Shown here: positions 1-9,116 of the stretch, in pieces
Layout: each line of letters starts with the position of its first letter
Numbering within the stretch: position 1 is the stretch's first letter
NCBI RefSeq assembly: GCF_009649815.1
Contig: NZ_WJIC01000005.1
Coordinates: 62,001-126,000 of the forward strand
Reading direction: 5' to 3'
DNA from: Nocardia sp. SYP-A9097
Lineage (GTDB): Bacteria > Actinomycetota > Actinomycetes > Mycobacteriales > Mycobacteriaceae
DNA: 64,000 nt
The notes under the pieces: generated by a model
Told to the model about the DNA's origin: nothing
Databases searched by the model: none
The model's input: only the letters and a program-made list of their open reading frames with translations
Translations under genes and position numbers: made by a program

Positions 1-2310
1 CAGACGCGGACGGTGCTGTTCACGCGCGCCGAGCCGCTGGGGATCGAGATCGTCGAGGCGGATCTGAGCGGCGGCGAGCTGCCCGAGGGTGACTTCTTCG
101 GCGTTATCGTGCAGCAGCCGGGGGCCTCCGGCAAGATTGTCGACTGGACTTCGGTCATCGAAACCGCCCATGCGCGTAAGGCTTTGGTCGCGGTGGGCGC
201 GGATCTGCTTGCGGCGACGCTGATTACATCGCCGGGGGAGCAGGGGGCGGATGCCTGCTTCGGCACCAGCCAGCGTTTCGGTGTGCCGCTCGGGTTCGGT
301 GGACCGCATGCGGGATACCTCGCGGTGCGTACGGCGCACGCGCGGCAGTTGCCGGGGCGTCTGGTCGGTGTCTCGGTGGATGCCGATGGAAATGCCGCCT
401 ACCGGCTCGCGCTGCAGACTCGTGAACAGCACATTCGCCGTGAGAAGGCGACTTCGAATATCTGCACCGCGCAGGTGCTGCTGGCCATTGTGGCCGCCAT
501 GTACGCCTCGTACCACGGTGCGGACGGGCTCAAGTCGATCGCGCGCCGGGTGCACGGGCATGCGCAGTGGCTGGCCGCGGGACTGGGCGACGCTGTGGTG
601 CATCAGAGCTTCTTCGACACCGTGCTGGTGAATGTGCCGGATGGCGCGGAATCGATTGTGGCCAAGGCGAAGGGTGCGGGGATCAACCTGCGGCTCGTCG
701 ATGCCGATCATGTGGGCATCGCCTGTGATGAGGCGACCACCGACGCGCATGTGGTGGCCGTGCTGGACTGCTTCGGCGTGGAGATTCCGGTCGGCCCGGA
801 GGGCGCGCTGTTCCACGGCAGGCTGCGGCCGCATATCGAGAACCGGACCTCGGAGATCCTGACGCATCCGGCGTTCACGCGGTACCGCACCGAGACCGCC
901 ATGATGCGGTACCTGCGGTCGCTGTCGGACAAGGATATTGCGCTGGACCGCAGCATGATTCCGCTGGGATCGTGCACGATGAAGCTCAATGCCGCGGCGG
1001 AGATGGAGTCCATCACCTGGCCGGGGTTCAATCGGGTGCACCCGTACGCGCCGGTCGAGGACGCTCCGGGCCTGATCCGGCTGATCGAGGACCTGGAGGG
1101 ATGGCTGTGCGCTGTCACCGGGTACGACCGGGTTTCGTTGCAGCCGAACGCCGGTAGCCAGGGTGAGTACGCGGGGCTGCTCGCGATTCGGCGGTATCAC
1201 CTGGATCGTGGTGATACGCACCGGGATACGTGTTTGATTCCGTCCAGTGCGCACGGCACCAATGCGGCTTCGGCCGCCATGGTGGGTATGCGGGTGGAGG
1301 TTGTGAAGACCCGCGAGAACGGCGACGTCGATCTCGATGATCTGCGCGCCAAGATCGCCGATCACGCGGATCGGCTGGCTTGCATCATGATCACTTACCC
1401 GTCGACGCACGGCGTGTACGAGCATGAGGTTGCCGAGCTGTGCGCGATGGTTCATGACGCGGGTGGTCAGGTTTACGTCGACGGCGCGAACCTGAATGCT
1501 CTTGTCGGACTTGCTCGTCCGGGTCGATTCGGTGGCGATGTCAGCCATCTGAATCTGCACAAGACCTTCTGCATTCCGCATGGTGGCGGTGGTCCGGGTG
1601 TCGGTCCGGTCGCGGTGCGTGAGCATCTGGCTCAGTACCTGCCGGGTGATCCGCTGGTGGCGGGATCGCATGCGGTGTCGGCCGCCAAGTACGGGTCGGC
1701 GTCGATTCTGCCGATCACCTGGTCGTACATTCGGATGATGGGTGCGGATGGTCTGCGGCGCGCGACGCTGACGGCTATCGCATCGGCGAATTACATTGCG
1801 CGGCGGTTGGATCCGCATTTCCCGGTGTTGTTCACGGGGGACAACGGGATGGTTGCGCACGAGTGCATCCTGGATCTGCGGGAGATCACCAAGCGGACCG
1901 GTGTCACTGTGGATGATGTGGCAAAGCGGTTGGCGGACTATGGGTTCCATGCGCCGACGATGAGTTTCCCGGTTGCGGGGACGCTCATGGTGGAGCCTAC
2001 CGAGAGTGAAAACCTTGAAGAGATCGATGCTTTCATCGATGCGATGATCGCTATCAAGGGTGAGATCGATCAGGTTGCGGCGGGTGTTTGGCCGGTTGAG
2101 GACAATCCGCTGCGTGGGGCGCCGCATACGGCTCAGTGCTTGGTCGGGGAGTGGGAGCACCCTTACAGTCGCGAAACTGCTGTCTACCCGCAGGGTTTGG
2201 GCAATTCGCGGGCGAAGGTGTGGCCTTCGGTGCGTCGTATCGACGGGGCTTATGGCGACCGGAACCTGGTTTGCTCTTGCCCGCCGGTTGATTCTTACAT
2301 CAACGACTGA
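1..2310 (+). CDS. gcvP: Glycine dehydrogenase (decarboxylating), P-protein, 5'-truncated by the window edge
   Basis: This is the PLP-dependent P-protein of the glycine cleavage system, which decarboxylates glycine and passes the aminomethyl group to the lipoyl H-protein. The reading frame is open from base 1 and runs for 769 codons to the TGA at 2310. Full-length P-proteins are about 950 residues, so roughly the first 180-190 residues lie outside the window and the GTG at position 13 is not the start. The PLP lysine lies in the hallmark motif [14 protein letters not shown] (about bases 1558-1599). Other family stretches are [12 protein letters not shown] and [11 protein letters not shown]. 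The family identification is certain. No partner genes (gcvT, gcvH) lie downstream. Confidence 0.97.
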   Translation, partial: QTRTVLFTRAEPLGIEIVEADLSGGELPEGDFFGVIVQQPGASGKIVDWTSVIETAHARKALVAVGADLLAATLITSPGEQGADACFGTSQRFGVPLGFGGPHAGYLAVRTAHARQLPGRLVGVSVDADGNAAYRLALQTREQHIRREKATSNICTAQVLLAIVAAMYASYHGADGLKSIARRVHGHAQWLAAGLGDAVVHQSFFDTVLVNVPDGAESIVAKAKGAGINLRLVDADHVGIACDEATTDAHVVAVLDCFGVEIPVGPEGALFHGRLRPHIENRTSEILTHPAFTRYRTETAMMRYLRSLSDKDIALDRSMIPLGSCTMKLNAAAEMESITWPGFNRVHPYAPVEDAPGLIRLIEDLEGWLCAVTGYDRVSLQPNAGSQGEYAGLLAIRRYHLDRGDTHRDTCLIPSSAHGTNAASAAMVGMRVEVVKTRENGDVDLDDLRAKIADHADRLACIMITYPSTHGVYEHEVAELCAMVHDAGGQVYVDGANLNALVGLARPGRFGGDVSHLNLHKTFCIPHGGGGPGVGPVAVREHLAQYLPGDPLVAGSHAVSAAKYGSASILPITWSYIRMMGADGLRRATLTAIASANYIARRLDPHFPVLFTGDNGMVAHECILDLREITKRTGVTVDDVAKRLADYGFHAPTMSFPVAGTLMVEPTESENLEEIDAFIDAMIAIKGEIDQVAAGVWPVEDNPLRGAPHTAQCLVGEWEHPYSRETAVYPQGLGNSRAKVWPSVRRIDGAYGDRNLVCSCPPVDSYIND

Positions 2311-2355
2311 GTCCACTCGGGGCCTACGTAGCTGGGGCGGGGATTACGCTCCGTC

Positions 2356-2487
2356 CCAGCGGGGTTCGGGGGATGGCCAAGATTTTTCGGAGTGGGAACC
2401 TTGTGTGCCGTACCCGGCTTTAGCTTCCGGACTTTTGGTCGAGAACTTACGTTCTCGACCGGAAGACTTGCCGTGGTTGCGTTACAG
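2356..2487. repeat. Left arm of an imperfect inverted repeat flanking the DUF222/HNH gene
   Basis: This segment is homologous, in opposite orientation, to 4165-4299. CCAGCGGGGTTCGGG at 2356-2370 matches the complement of 4285-4299 at 15/15. TGCCGTACCCGGCTTT at 2406-2421 matches the complement of 4231-4246 at 16/16. The spacers are 35 and 38 nt. Weaker blocks follow in the same order (GGAAG, GGTTGC, TTACAG). The two arms enclose exactly the HNH gene. Confidence 0.75.
2437..2460. terminator. Perfect 10-bp hairpin downstream of gcvP
   Basis: GGTCGAGAAC, loop TTAC, GTTCTCGACC. An extra pair CTTCC (2424-2428) / GGAAG (2461-2465) can extend the stem across a one-sided bulge. There is no T-run, so it could be an intrinsic terminator of the actinobacterial type or simply part of the repeat arm in which it sits. 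Confidence 0.4.
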
Positions 2488-2568
2488 AGAAACAAGATCA
2501 AGATTTGATTGTTGATTATTCGCTCGGAGTGTTGCCGCTTCGGGTGAGCGTGTTGCTTTGTGGCGCAG

Positions 2569-2589
2569 TAGAATCGAACGTATGGGCGA
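2569..2589 (+). promoter_or_regulatory. Leaderless promoter with degenerate SOS (LexA) box over the start codon
   Basis: A TAGAAT -10-like hexamer (2569-2574) lies 7 nt before the ATG at 2582, and no ribosome binding site is visible, which suggests leaderless transcription. TCGAAC-GTAT-GGGCGA (2574-2589) matches the actinobacterial LexA consensus TCGAAC-N4-GTTCGA perfectly in the left half and 4/6 in the right half. SOS boxes at this position are known for mycobacterial 13E12/DUF222 genes. Whether this degenerate copy still works is inference. Confidence 0.45.
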
Positions 2590-4066
2590 AAGTGCTGTTG
2601 CGGAGCTCACCAGCTATGAGTTGGTGGAGCGGTTGCAGGCGGTGCACTCGCGGATAGCTGTGGGGCAGGCTGAGGAGGCTGAGTTGATGACTCAGTTGTA
2701 TCGGCTGCGTCGGGCGCAGCAGCTCGAACTGGGGGTGCGTGCTGTGCACGCGGGGGAGGATGCTGCTACCGAAATCGCTGTCGCGTTGAAGGTTTCTCAG
2801 CGGCAGGCCGATGTGATGATCGGGTTCGGGCTGGATTTGGATGCTCGGTTGCCGCATGTGCGGGAAGCTTTCGCTGCGGGGCGGATCGATCTCCCGCGTG
2901 CTCGCGCCATTCGGGACGTGCTCCTCAATGTCTCGGATGACCTTGTGGCACTGGTGGAACCGCGTATCGCCGAATATGCGGTGACCGCGGACCCCTCGCG
3001 GGTCAAGCGCACCCTGCGCCGCTGGCTCCTCGAACTCGACCCGGCCGGGCAGGCCGAGTGCCGCAAGGCTGCCGAGGCCGATCGCTATGTGACTGTGAGC
3101 GCGGCGGATAACGGCACCGCCATCCTGGATGGAGTTCTGCCCGCCGCCGGTGCGCAGGCGCTCTACGAACGCCTGCGCGAAATGGCCTCAACCCAATGCT
3201 GTGGCAACGATCCACGCACCGCCAACCAGCGCCGCGCCGATGCTCTCGTCTCCCTCGCTGACGGCACCAACCGCCTGACCTGCCAATGCGCTGACCCGAA
3301 CTGCCCGCGCGTCGCGACTCCCGATCAGCCTGTGAGCCCCCGCAAAGCCCTTGTCCAGGTAGGCGTCTCCGCCGAAACCCTCGCGGGCATGCGCGACAAC
3401 CCGGCACTGCTGGCCGGTTTCGGCGCAATCGACGCCGACCTGGCCCGCCAAATCGCCCGCCACGCCCACTTCGAAATCATCACCGACATTGCCACTCCTG
3501 ACGCGTCGGCCGCCGGTTCCGATGCAACCGCCGACGAATCGGAGACCCGGTACCGACCCGCCCTACGCCTCGCGGGCCGGGTGCGTGCGCTCGATGGGAA
3601 CTGTCGCGCGCCCGGCTGCATGGTCCCCGCCGCGTCCACCGATCTCGACCACCAGGATCGCTTCAACCACCGCGCCCCGGAATCCGGTGGCCGCACAACG
3701 GAATCCAACCTCGGCTGCCGCTGCCGTCGCCACCACCGCCTCAAGACCCTCGCCGACAACGGCGCCAACGGCTGGCAGATAATCCACCACTCGAACCGCC
3801 GGGTCGAATGGCGCTCTCCCACAGGCGAATCCATCACCACCTCCCCGGAGGGAATGAAATTCCTCTTCCCCCGAGTCCAAGTACCGCCCGTCACCGCACA
3901 CGGCGTCCCCACCCCCGAACCCGTTGAGCCCCTGATCAATCCGGGCCGGGTAATGAACGAACTCGCCGAACTGGTGCACGTCTACTGCACCCCCACCCAA
4001 CGCCGCCGCAAACCAACACGCCGTCAGGCCAAGGTCCCCGAATACAGCGACAACGCCCCCTTTTAG
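2582..4066 (+). CDS. DUF222 / HNH endonuclease signature protein (13E12 repeat family)
   Basis: A 494-residue protein. The N-terminal and central part is the DUF222 helical region typical of the 13E12 repeat family. The C-terminal third has an HNH nuclease module: CRAPGCMVP, then DLDHQDRFNH, then GCRCRRHHRLKT, with zinc-type cysteines and the catalytic His of the DH pair. These multicopy actinobacterial proteins have no settled function, and links to DNA repair or mobile DNA are proposed. The ATG at 2582 is preferred over the upstream GTG at 2558 because a TAGAAT -10 box lies just before it. The gene sits alone between inverted repeat arms, which is unusual and suggests that it moved or recombined as a unit. 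Confidence 0.9.
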   Translation: MGESAVAELTSYELVERLQAVHSRIAVGQAEEAELMTQLYRLRRAQQLELGVRAVHAGEDAATEIAVALKVSQRQADVMIGFGLDLDARLPHVREAFAAGRIDLPRARAIRDVLLNVSDDLVALVEPRIAEYAVTADPSRVKRTLRRWLLELDPAGQAECRKAAEADRYVTVSAADNGTAILDGVLPAAGAQALYERLREMASTQCCGNDPRTANQRRADALVSLADGTNRLTCQCADPNCPRVATPDQPVSPRKALVQVGVSAETLAGMRDNPALLAGFGAIDADLARQIARHAHFEIITDIATPDASAAGSDATADESETRYRPALRLAGRVRALDGNCRAPGCMVPAASTDLDHQDRFNHRAPESGGRTTESNLGCRCRRHHRLKTLADNGANGWQIIHHSNRRVEWRSPTGESITTSPEGMKFLFPRVQVPPVTAHGVPTPEPVEPLINPGRVMNELAELVHVYCTPTQRRRKPTRRQAKVPEYSDNAPF

Positions 4067-4164
4067 CGCAGCCTGTACAGATCTGGGGTACGTCGCCTTC
4101 GTGCTCATGGTCGTGTCGTTGATCGTGTTCTTGTTTGAGGCTTTGTTCTTTCTCTGTCTTGGTC

Positions 4165-4299
4165 CTGAAAGGCAACCAGGTCCTTCCAGCCAGGCCGGAA
4201 CGTGAGAACGCGGCACCCAATGGGGGAGCGAAAGCCGGGTACGGCAGGCGACGCCACCAGCACTGCCGCGCTTGTCTTGGTTCTCCCGAACCCCGCTGG
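4165..4299. repeat. Right arm of the inverted repeat flanking the DUF222/HNH gene
   Basis: The reverse complement of this stretch matches 2356-2487 in block order: CCCGAACCCCGCTGG at 4285-4299, AAAGCCGGGTACGGCA at 4231-4246, then a GCAACC block at 4172-4177. It occupies most of the 258-bp gap between the HNH gene and the convergent reductase. No other gene is seen in that gap. Confidence 0.75.
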
Positions 4300-4324
4300 A
4301 ACCGAAGGTCCCCACCCGAGCCCG

Positions 4325-5251
4325 CTACGAAGGCCCCGTGCCCAACCCCGGTACCCCGCAAACCAATACGAGTTTCCCCCGCGGATGACCGCCCTCGCCA
4401 ACCCGATGCGCTTCCGCAACCTCATCAAGCGGAAAAATCAACGCCACCGGAAGCCAAAACCCCCCGGATTCGATCAACTCACCGATCCCCGCCAGCGCAT
4501 GAATCGCCCGCCCGTCATCCCCCCGGCTGAACCGCACCCCGAATTCCTGCGCACCGGCAGAGTCGGCGAGAGTCACCACCTGTCCAGCCCCACCCGCGAG
4601 TTCAATGAGCGAGGGCAGTACCCCGCTTCCCGCGACATCGAGCGCGGAATCAACGCCATCGGGAGCGACCGTGAGAACCCGCCCGACGAGCCCTTCGCCA
4701 TAGGCGACCGGGTCCGCGCCGAGCAAGCGAAGATACTCGTGGTTCGCAGGACTGGCGACACCGATCACCCGCGCCCCACGTGCCACAGCGAGCTGAACCG
4801 CGGCAGCGCCAACGCTTCCGGACGCACCATTGACGAGCAAAGTGCCGCCCCTGACGCCGAGCTGATCGAGTGCTCGCGTGGCAGTCTCGACGGCGGCCGG
4901 GAGCGCGGCGGCATCGGCATAGTCGATTGACGGTGTGACCGTCGCAAAGTGGTCCAACACCACCAGTTCTGCCTGTGCCGCACCCGCGCCGGAGAATCCG
5001 AACACCCGATCGCCGATGTCCACATGTGTGACGCCCGCGCCCACCTCGTCGACGACCCCCGCCGCCTCATAACCCAGGGTCTGTGGAAGCTCCTCATCTA
5101 TCAACCCCGCGCGCTTCTTCCAGTCGCTCGGATTGACTCCTGCCGCACGCATTTTGATTCGGACCTGCCCCGGACCCGGATGTGGATCGGGCAGTTCCAC
5201 GATCTCGAGGACCTCGGGCCCCCCGAACCGGCTGAATCGCACTGCCTTCAT
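4325..5251 (-). CDS. NADP-dependent oxidoreductase, medium-chain (quinone reductase/zeta-crystallin type)
   Basis: A 308-residue zinc-independent medium-chain dehydrogenase/reductase that probably reduces quinones or enones with NADPH in the cytoplasm. The N-terminus MKAVRFSRFGGPEVLEIVELP is the typical quinone-reductase opening. The GroES-like domain contains GVNPSDWKKR and GYEAAGVVDEVG. The nucleotide fold has LLVNGASGSVGAAAVQLA (about residues 140-158). No structural zinc cysteines are present, as usual for this subgroup. It is convergent with the HNH gene and appears monocistronic. The substrate cannot be told from sequence. Confidence 0.9.
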   Translation of the reverse strand: MKAVRFSRFGGPEVLEIVELPDPHPGPGQVRIKMRAAGVNPSDWKKRAGLIDEELPQTLGYEAAGVVDEVGAGVTHVDIGDRVFGFSGAGAAQAELVVLDHFATVTPSIDYADAAALPAAVETATRALDQLGVRGGTLLVNGASGSVGAAAVQLAVARGARVIGVASPANHEYLRLLGADPVAYGEGLVGRVLTVAPDGVDSALDVAGSGVLPSLIELAGGAGQVVTLADSAGAQEFGVRFSRGDDGRAIHALAGIGELIESGGFWLPVALIFPLDEVAEAHRVGEGGHPRGKLVLVCGVPGLGTGPS

Positions 5252-5616
5252 GGAACGCTCCCATCTCCACCGGTGGTGTCACGGTCGCCGCACAAACCAA
5301 CAGTCTGCCAGGCCCGCACGGTAGGTAGCCGGCATTGTTGACTGCAGGGCAGCCGGTCGGTTGATCCGGAATGGCCCGGCATATTTCCGGAGGAACCGGT
5401 GGCCATCCAGGCCAGTAGTCCGAGTAGGAAACTGGGGGATGGGAGGGCCACCGGGGCCGCGAATTGTTGGGTATTGGCCACTGTTGGGGGGGCTGTGCGA
5501 TCCCTCCCAGGAGTCCGGTGATGAGGGCGGCAGTGCATACGCCGATGTGGAGGCTGGTCCGTGAGGCTGCCCAGGTCGGCCGGGCTGCGGATAACCCGGC
5601 CGAGCTTGGCGGCGGA
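5252..5616. other. 365-bp intergenic stretch, no certain gene
   Basis: The stretch lies between the reductase start and the VOC gene. One reverse-strand frame (about 5570 down to 5330) is open and protein-like: a short hydrophobic piece (AALITGLLGGIAQ) followed by a Pro/Trp-rich segment (SYSDYWPGWPPVPPE). It has no ATG, GTG or ribosome binding site at its beginning and runs on into the reductase gene. It may be a remnant. The promoter of the reductase must lie near 5252-5330, but no clear box is seen. Confidence 0.3.
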
Positions 5617-5994
5617 TCAGGCCGGGGGCGGGGTGAAGACGCCGAAGTGGTTGCCTGAGGTGTCGCGTAGTTCGGCGAAGATCAGGCCGCTGGGGGTCTT
5701 GGTCAGGGGGGCTTCGATTTTCGCGCCGAGTTTTTCGGCGGTTGCGATGGTGGCGGCTACGTCGGTGACCAGGACGTAGAAGATGGCGTGGTTGGCGGTG
5801 CTGTCCGGGGTGCGCGCTATGCCGCCGCGGGGTTGTGGGTTGCCGGGGTAGGTGACCATGTCGTAGTTGCCGTCGAAGTCCGGATCCGCGAGGTAGGACC
5901 AGCCGAAGAGGTCGGCGTAGAAGCTTTTCACCTGTTCGGGGTTGTCGCTGCCGATCTGGAACCAGGCCACGGTGTTGGGGGTGGGGGCGGTCAT
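5617..5994 (-). CDS. VOC family protein (glyoxalase/bleomycin-resistance fold)
   Basis: A 125-residue single vicinal-oxygen-chelate domain. It opens with TVAWFQIGSDNPEQVKSFYADLFGWSY and carries the later strand HAIFYVLVTDVAATIATAEKLGAKI and the ending SGNHFGVFTPPPA, all typical of this fold. Such stand-alone VOC proteins are often of unknown substrate. The family includes glyoxalase I, extradiol dioxygenases and resistance proteins. It lies 81 bp downstream of the WYL regulator on the same strand, so that protein may control it. Function beyond the fold is not assigned. Confidence 0.88.
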   Translation of the reverse strand: MTAPTPNTVAWFQIGSDNPEQVKSFYADLFGWSYLADPDFDGNYDMVTYPGNPQPRGGIARTPDSTANHAIFYVLVTDVAATIATAEKLGAKIEAPLTKTPSGLIFAELRDTSGNHFGVFTPPPA

Positions 5995-6075
5995 GTGTCC
6001 TCCGAGGTTGTGTTCTGCGGTTGCGGATTCACGATCTCGCGGTCCGGCGACAACCCCCTGTCGGTGTTTCCGGAT

Positions 6076-6780
6076 TTATCCGAAGGCCATGATGCGGAGT
6101 TTGTGGTCGGGGATGTCGAGATCGCACCCGGGCAGGGTGCGTGGCGGCATCGGGTCGTCGGTGAGGGTGATGTCGACCATGCGGTCCACGCGGAAGCATC
6201 GGCTGGCCTCGCGCAGGCGGCACCAGGTCACCAGGAGCCAGCCGTTCTTGCCATGCAGTAGCAGCATGGGTTCGACGCGGCGTTGGGTGACTGCCCCGAA
6301 GCGGTCCTGATAGCCGAATTCGAGCACTCGCCGGGACTGGACGGCCTGCTCCACCAAGGGTGGAATCCCTTGCTGGACAGTCGAATCGGTGACCTCGATG
6401 AGTCCGACCCGGCCGACGAGTTCCCGGGCGGAGGCCGCATCGGCCTCCGGCATGGCCGCCAGGATCTTGCGCAATGCGCTGCGCCCCGCATGCGCGAACG
6501 GCGTATCCAGACTGCGCTCCAGGGCAACCGCCAGCGCCACCGATTCCGCGGCGGTGAAGTTCAACGGCGGCAAGGACATTCGCTTGTCGAGTGCGTACCC
6601 GCCGCGGCGTCCGACATCGGCGTAGATCGGCACCCCGGACTGCTGTAGCGCACTGATATCGCGCTCGATGGTGCGCAGGCTGACCTCATAGCGCTGGGCG
6701 AGTTCACGCGCGGTGCGCAGTCGAGGCGCGATGGCACGCAACTCCTCGACAATCGCGTAGAGCCGATCGGTGCGATTCAC
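6076..6780 (-). CDS. Helix-turn-helix transcriptional regulator with WYL domain (YafY type)
   Basis: A 234-residue regulator. The N-terminal DeoR-like winged helix (LRTARELAQRYEVSLRTIERDISALQQSGVPIY) is followed by GRRGGYAL and the WYL-type ligand domain (PLVEQAVQSRRVLEFGYQDRF ... WLLVTWCRLREASRCFRVDRM). WYL domains sense small ligands or nucleic acids. The GTG at 6780 (protein VNRTDRLYAIVEEL) is chosen as start because homologs begin at this helix. An ATG at 6831 would add 17 residues without homology. It probably controls the VOC gene downstream and itself. Confidence 0.88.
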   Translation of the reverse strand: MNRTDRLYAIVEELRAIAPRLRTARELAQRYEVSLRTIERDISALQQSGVPIYADVGRRGGYALDKRMSLPPLNFTAAESVALAVALERSLDTPFAHAGRSALRKILAAMPEADAASARELVGRVGLIEVTDSTVQQGIPPLVEQAVQSRRVLEFGYQDRFGAVTQRRVEPMLLLHGKNGWLLVTWCRLREASRCFRVDRMVDITLTDDPMPPRTLPGCDLDIPDHKLRIMAFG

Positions 6781-6858
6781 GGATCCAATGTAGGGCGGGG
6801 CACCGACAGCAAAGCGCCCCATCGAATTCACGATGGGGGCGCTGCGCGTTCGGTCGAG

Positions 6859-7275
6859 CTACCTTGCGTTGGCCGGCTTCCAGGTCGTGACCGCCCAGAT
6901 GACCACCACGTCGAGGGCGATAATCAGCAGCGACCACGCCGGGTAGTACGGCAGCCACAGGAAGTTCTCCACGATCGAGACCGCGGCGATGATGATGGCC
7001 GCCACTCGTCCCCAGGTCGCACCCGACATCAGGCCGATGGCGGTGATCACCACGATGCCGCCGACGATAATGTGGATCCAGCCCCAGGCCGAGGTGTTGA
7101 ACTTGTAGATGTAGTCATTGGTGCCGACGATCAGCAGATCATCCGAGGCGGCCGCGGAGATGCCCTGCAGAATCGACAGCACGCCGACCACCAGAAGCAG
7201 CACGGCGGCCGCGATGGACGTGCCGGCCGCTACACCCTGCCGCACCGGATGCTCGGCGTCCGTACTGTGCGCCAT
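6859..7275 (-). CDS. DUF7144-like four-helix integral membrane protein
   Basis: A 138-residue protein with four predicted membrane helices: about residues 15-40 (TSIAAAVLLLVVGVLSILQG), 65-85 (WIHIIVGGIVVITAIGLMSG), 88-108 (RVAAIIIAAVSIVENFLWLP) and 112-130 (WSLLIIALDVVVIWAV). The loop NDYIYKFNTSAWGWIHI between helices 1 and 2 and the LPYYPAWSL loop are typical of a common actinobacterial membrane family (DUF7144-like). Function is unknown. It stands alone on the reverse strand. Confidence 0.85.
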   Translation of the reverse strand: MAHSTDAEHPVRQGVAAGTSIAAAVLLLVVGVLSILQGISAAASDDLLIVGTNDYIYKFNTSAWGWIHIIVGGIVVITAIGLMSGATWGRVAAIIIAAVSIVENFLWLPYYPAWSLLIIALDVVVIWAVTTWKPANAR

Positions 7276-7370
7276 TGGAACCCCTTCTGTGGATGAAGCA
7301 AGTTTCTAACCTGGGTCGAATCTTGCACGGGGTTACAGCAACATTGTGGCGACATGCCGAAAAAACTATT

Positions 7371-9047
7371 TCAAGGCGTGGTCAGTGCTTTCGATACCGC
7401 GGTGCCGAATGCCAGATCGTTGCTGGACGTGACCTTGGTGTAGGTGCCACCGGTCCGCTGAGTCAGCGTCTGCAGGGTCTGGGTGCCCGGACCGCCGACC
7501 ACGATCACATCCACGCGCACCGGATGCGCCGGATCACCGGCCGCCGCGATATCGGCGAGCAGTTGATCACCGGTGACGGGGGAGTCGTCCTCCGGTCCGT
7601 CGGTGATCAACAGGATCGTATTGCTGCGCGCCGCGGCGTAATTGCTGACCGCGTTGCGGTAGGCGGCCGCCACCGTCGGATAGGTGTGATCGGATTTGGA
7701 AGTCCCGGCCGTGACCGCTCCGAGCGACTGGGCGAGCGCGGTGCGCTGGGCATCGGTGAGCGGCGCGGTCGGTGTCACGACCTTGTACGCGGTCGTGCCG
7801 TCGAGATTCTTCGAGTACTCCCATACTCCGAGCCCGAACTCCGGTGGCATGACACCCATGGTGGATTGCAGCGCGGCGAGGGTATTGGCGAGCCGGGTGG
7901 CCGCACCGTCGGGTGTGCTCATCGATGACGAAGTATCCAGCAGCACAGTCGAACTCACGCCGAGCACCGGATGCGCCAGCACCTGCTGTACCTGGGTCAA
8001 TACGGTTTTGACCGGTACGGCGGCGGTATTGGGCGGCGCGGCCCCGAAACCATTGTCGGTGAACAGCTTCGACTGTTCGGGTGCGCGCAGGAAATCCGCG
8101 AAGAGCCCGGCCACCGAGTTCTCGGTCTGATCGACCCATGCGGCGGTGATCTGCGCCGCCGGGAAGTCGTCCACCGGACCGTTCTCCGAGGGCCGGAAAG
8201 CGCTGAGCCCATTGCGGGCTCGGATCTGCTGCTCACTGGCGGGGACCGCGTGCACGGGTGCGGCGACCGGATCGGTGGCCGCGGCGAGATCGGCCAGCGC
8301 GGCCGCGGTGTCCTTCACCGGCGGTGCGTTCGCGGCGAGCAGTGAGATGGCCGAGGTCACCTGCCCGGAATGGACGGCGTTCTCATCGAGTGGATCGGTG
8401 CCGGAGACCCCGGAGCCGACCGCTGCGGCCACCGCGAGCGCGGAATCACCGCTCGGCATGGCCAGTTTCAACCCACCCCATTGTGTGAGCCCGATATCGC
8501 TCAGCGAACCCTGTTGCAGCTTGGCCAGATCCGCCCAATGCACCTGCGCGGTCTCCATTGCCTGGCGCAGTTGATCCGGTACGGCGAGCGCGATCGGGCT
8601 CACCGCGATCGGTGCGGGCGTACCGCCGATCAGACCGGGTACACGCATGAGCTCCACCGAGCGCGAGGAGTCCGGAATCCACAGTCCCGGTTGCGGGCCG
8701 AGCGCCGGATCCCACGGATTGGTCGAGGTGAAGGCCGTGATCATGGCCGCGGACGGTTGCGGATTCACCGCCACCTGCGCGCAGTGGTCGCGCACGTGCG
8801 GCTTGGTGGTGTTGTAGCGCTCGGCGGCGGCTTTGACGGGGACGAGGATGTCCGGATCGACGGTCACATTCAATGTGACTGTGCCGCCGACGCATGAGGC
8901 CGCGGCCGCACTGTCGCGATCCTTGGCACGTTCCTGTAGCCAGGCCCAGCCGACGACGGCCAGGGCTAGCACGATCACCGCAACCACTGCCAAAACCGGC
9001 CCCCTGCTGACACCTCGTGACCCGCCCGCGGCGCGATGAGTACCCAC
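7371..9047 (-). CDS. Membrane-anchored substrate-binding-like and VWA domain protein
   Basis: A 558-residue protein. A short cytoplasmic Arg-rich start is followed by one membrane helix (about residues 18-37, VLAVVAVIVLALAVVGWAWL), so the rest faces outside. Residues about 50-340 resemble a type-2 periplasmic solute-binding fold (VTLNVTVDPDILVPVKAAAERYN opening, a later GLKLAMPSGDSALAVAAAVG stretch). Residues about 360-558 form a von Willebrand A domain with the MIDAS motif DTSSSMS (about residues 369-375), the conserved Thr region and LLITDGPEDD. This pairing is known in actinobacteria, but its role is unknown. Adhesion, metal-dependent binding or envelope sensing are possibilities. Confidence 0.88.
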   Translation of the reverse strand: MGTHRAAGGSRGVSRGPVLAVVAVIVLALAVVGWAWLQERAKDRDSAAAASCVGGTVTLNVTVDPDILVPVKAAAERYNTTKPHVRDHCAQVAVNPQPSAAMITAFTSTNPWDPALGPQPGLWIPDSSRSVELMRVPGLIGGTPAPIAVSPIALAVPDQLRQAMETAQVHWADLAKLQQGSLSDIGLTQWGGLKLAMPSGDSALAVAAAVGSGVSGTDPLDENAVHSGQVTSAISLLAANAPPVKDTAAALADLAAATDPVAAPVHAVPASEQQIRARNGLSAFRPSENGPVDDFPAAQITAAWVDQTENSVAGLFADFLRAPEQSKLFTDNGFGAAPPNTAAVPVKTVLTQVQQVLAHPVLGVSSTVLLDTSSSMSTPDGAATRLANTLAALQSTMGVMPPEFGLGVWEYSKNLDGTTAYKVVTPTAPLTDAQRTALAQSLGAVTAGTSKSDHTYPTVAAAYRNAVSNYAAARSNTILLITDGPEDDSPVTGDQLLADIAAAGDPAHPVRVDVIVVGGPGTQTLQTLTQRTGGTYTKVTSSNDLAFGTAVSKALTTP

Positions 9048-9116
9048 CGGCCCAGTCTATGTAGAACGGCGGTCACCCCCGCCCACCAGGGCATGGGTGA
9101 CCGCCGCGGGATCGGC

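Noticed and set aside
4202..4930. 242-codon forward frame
   Set aside because: Antisense to the conserved reductase gene and Pro/Arg-rich; a shadow frame.
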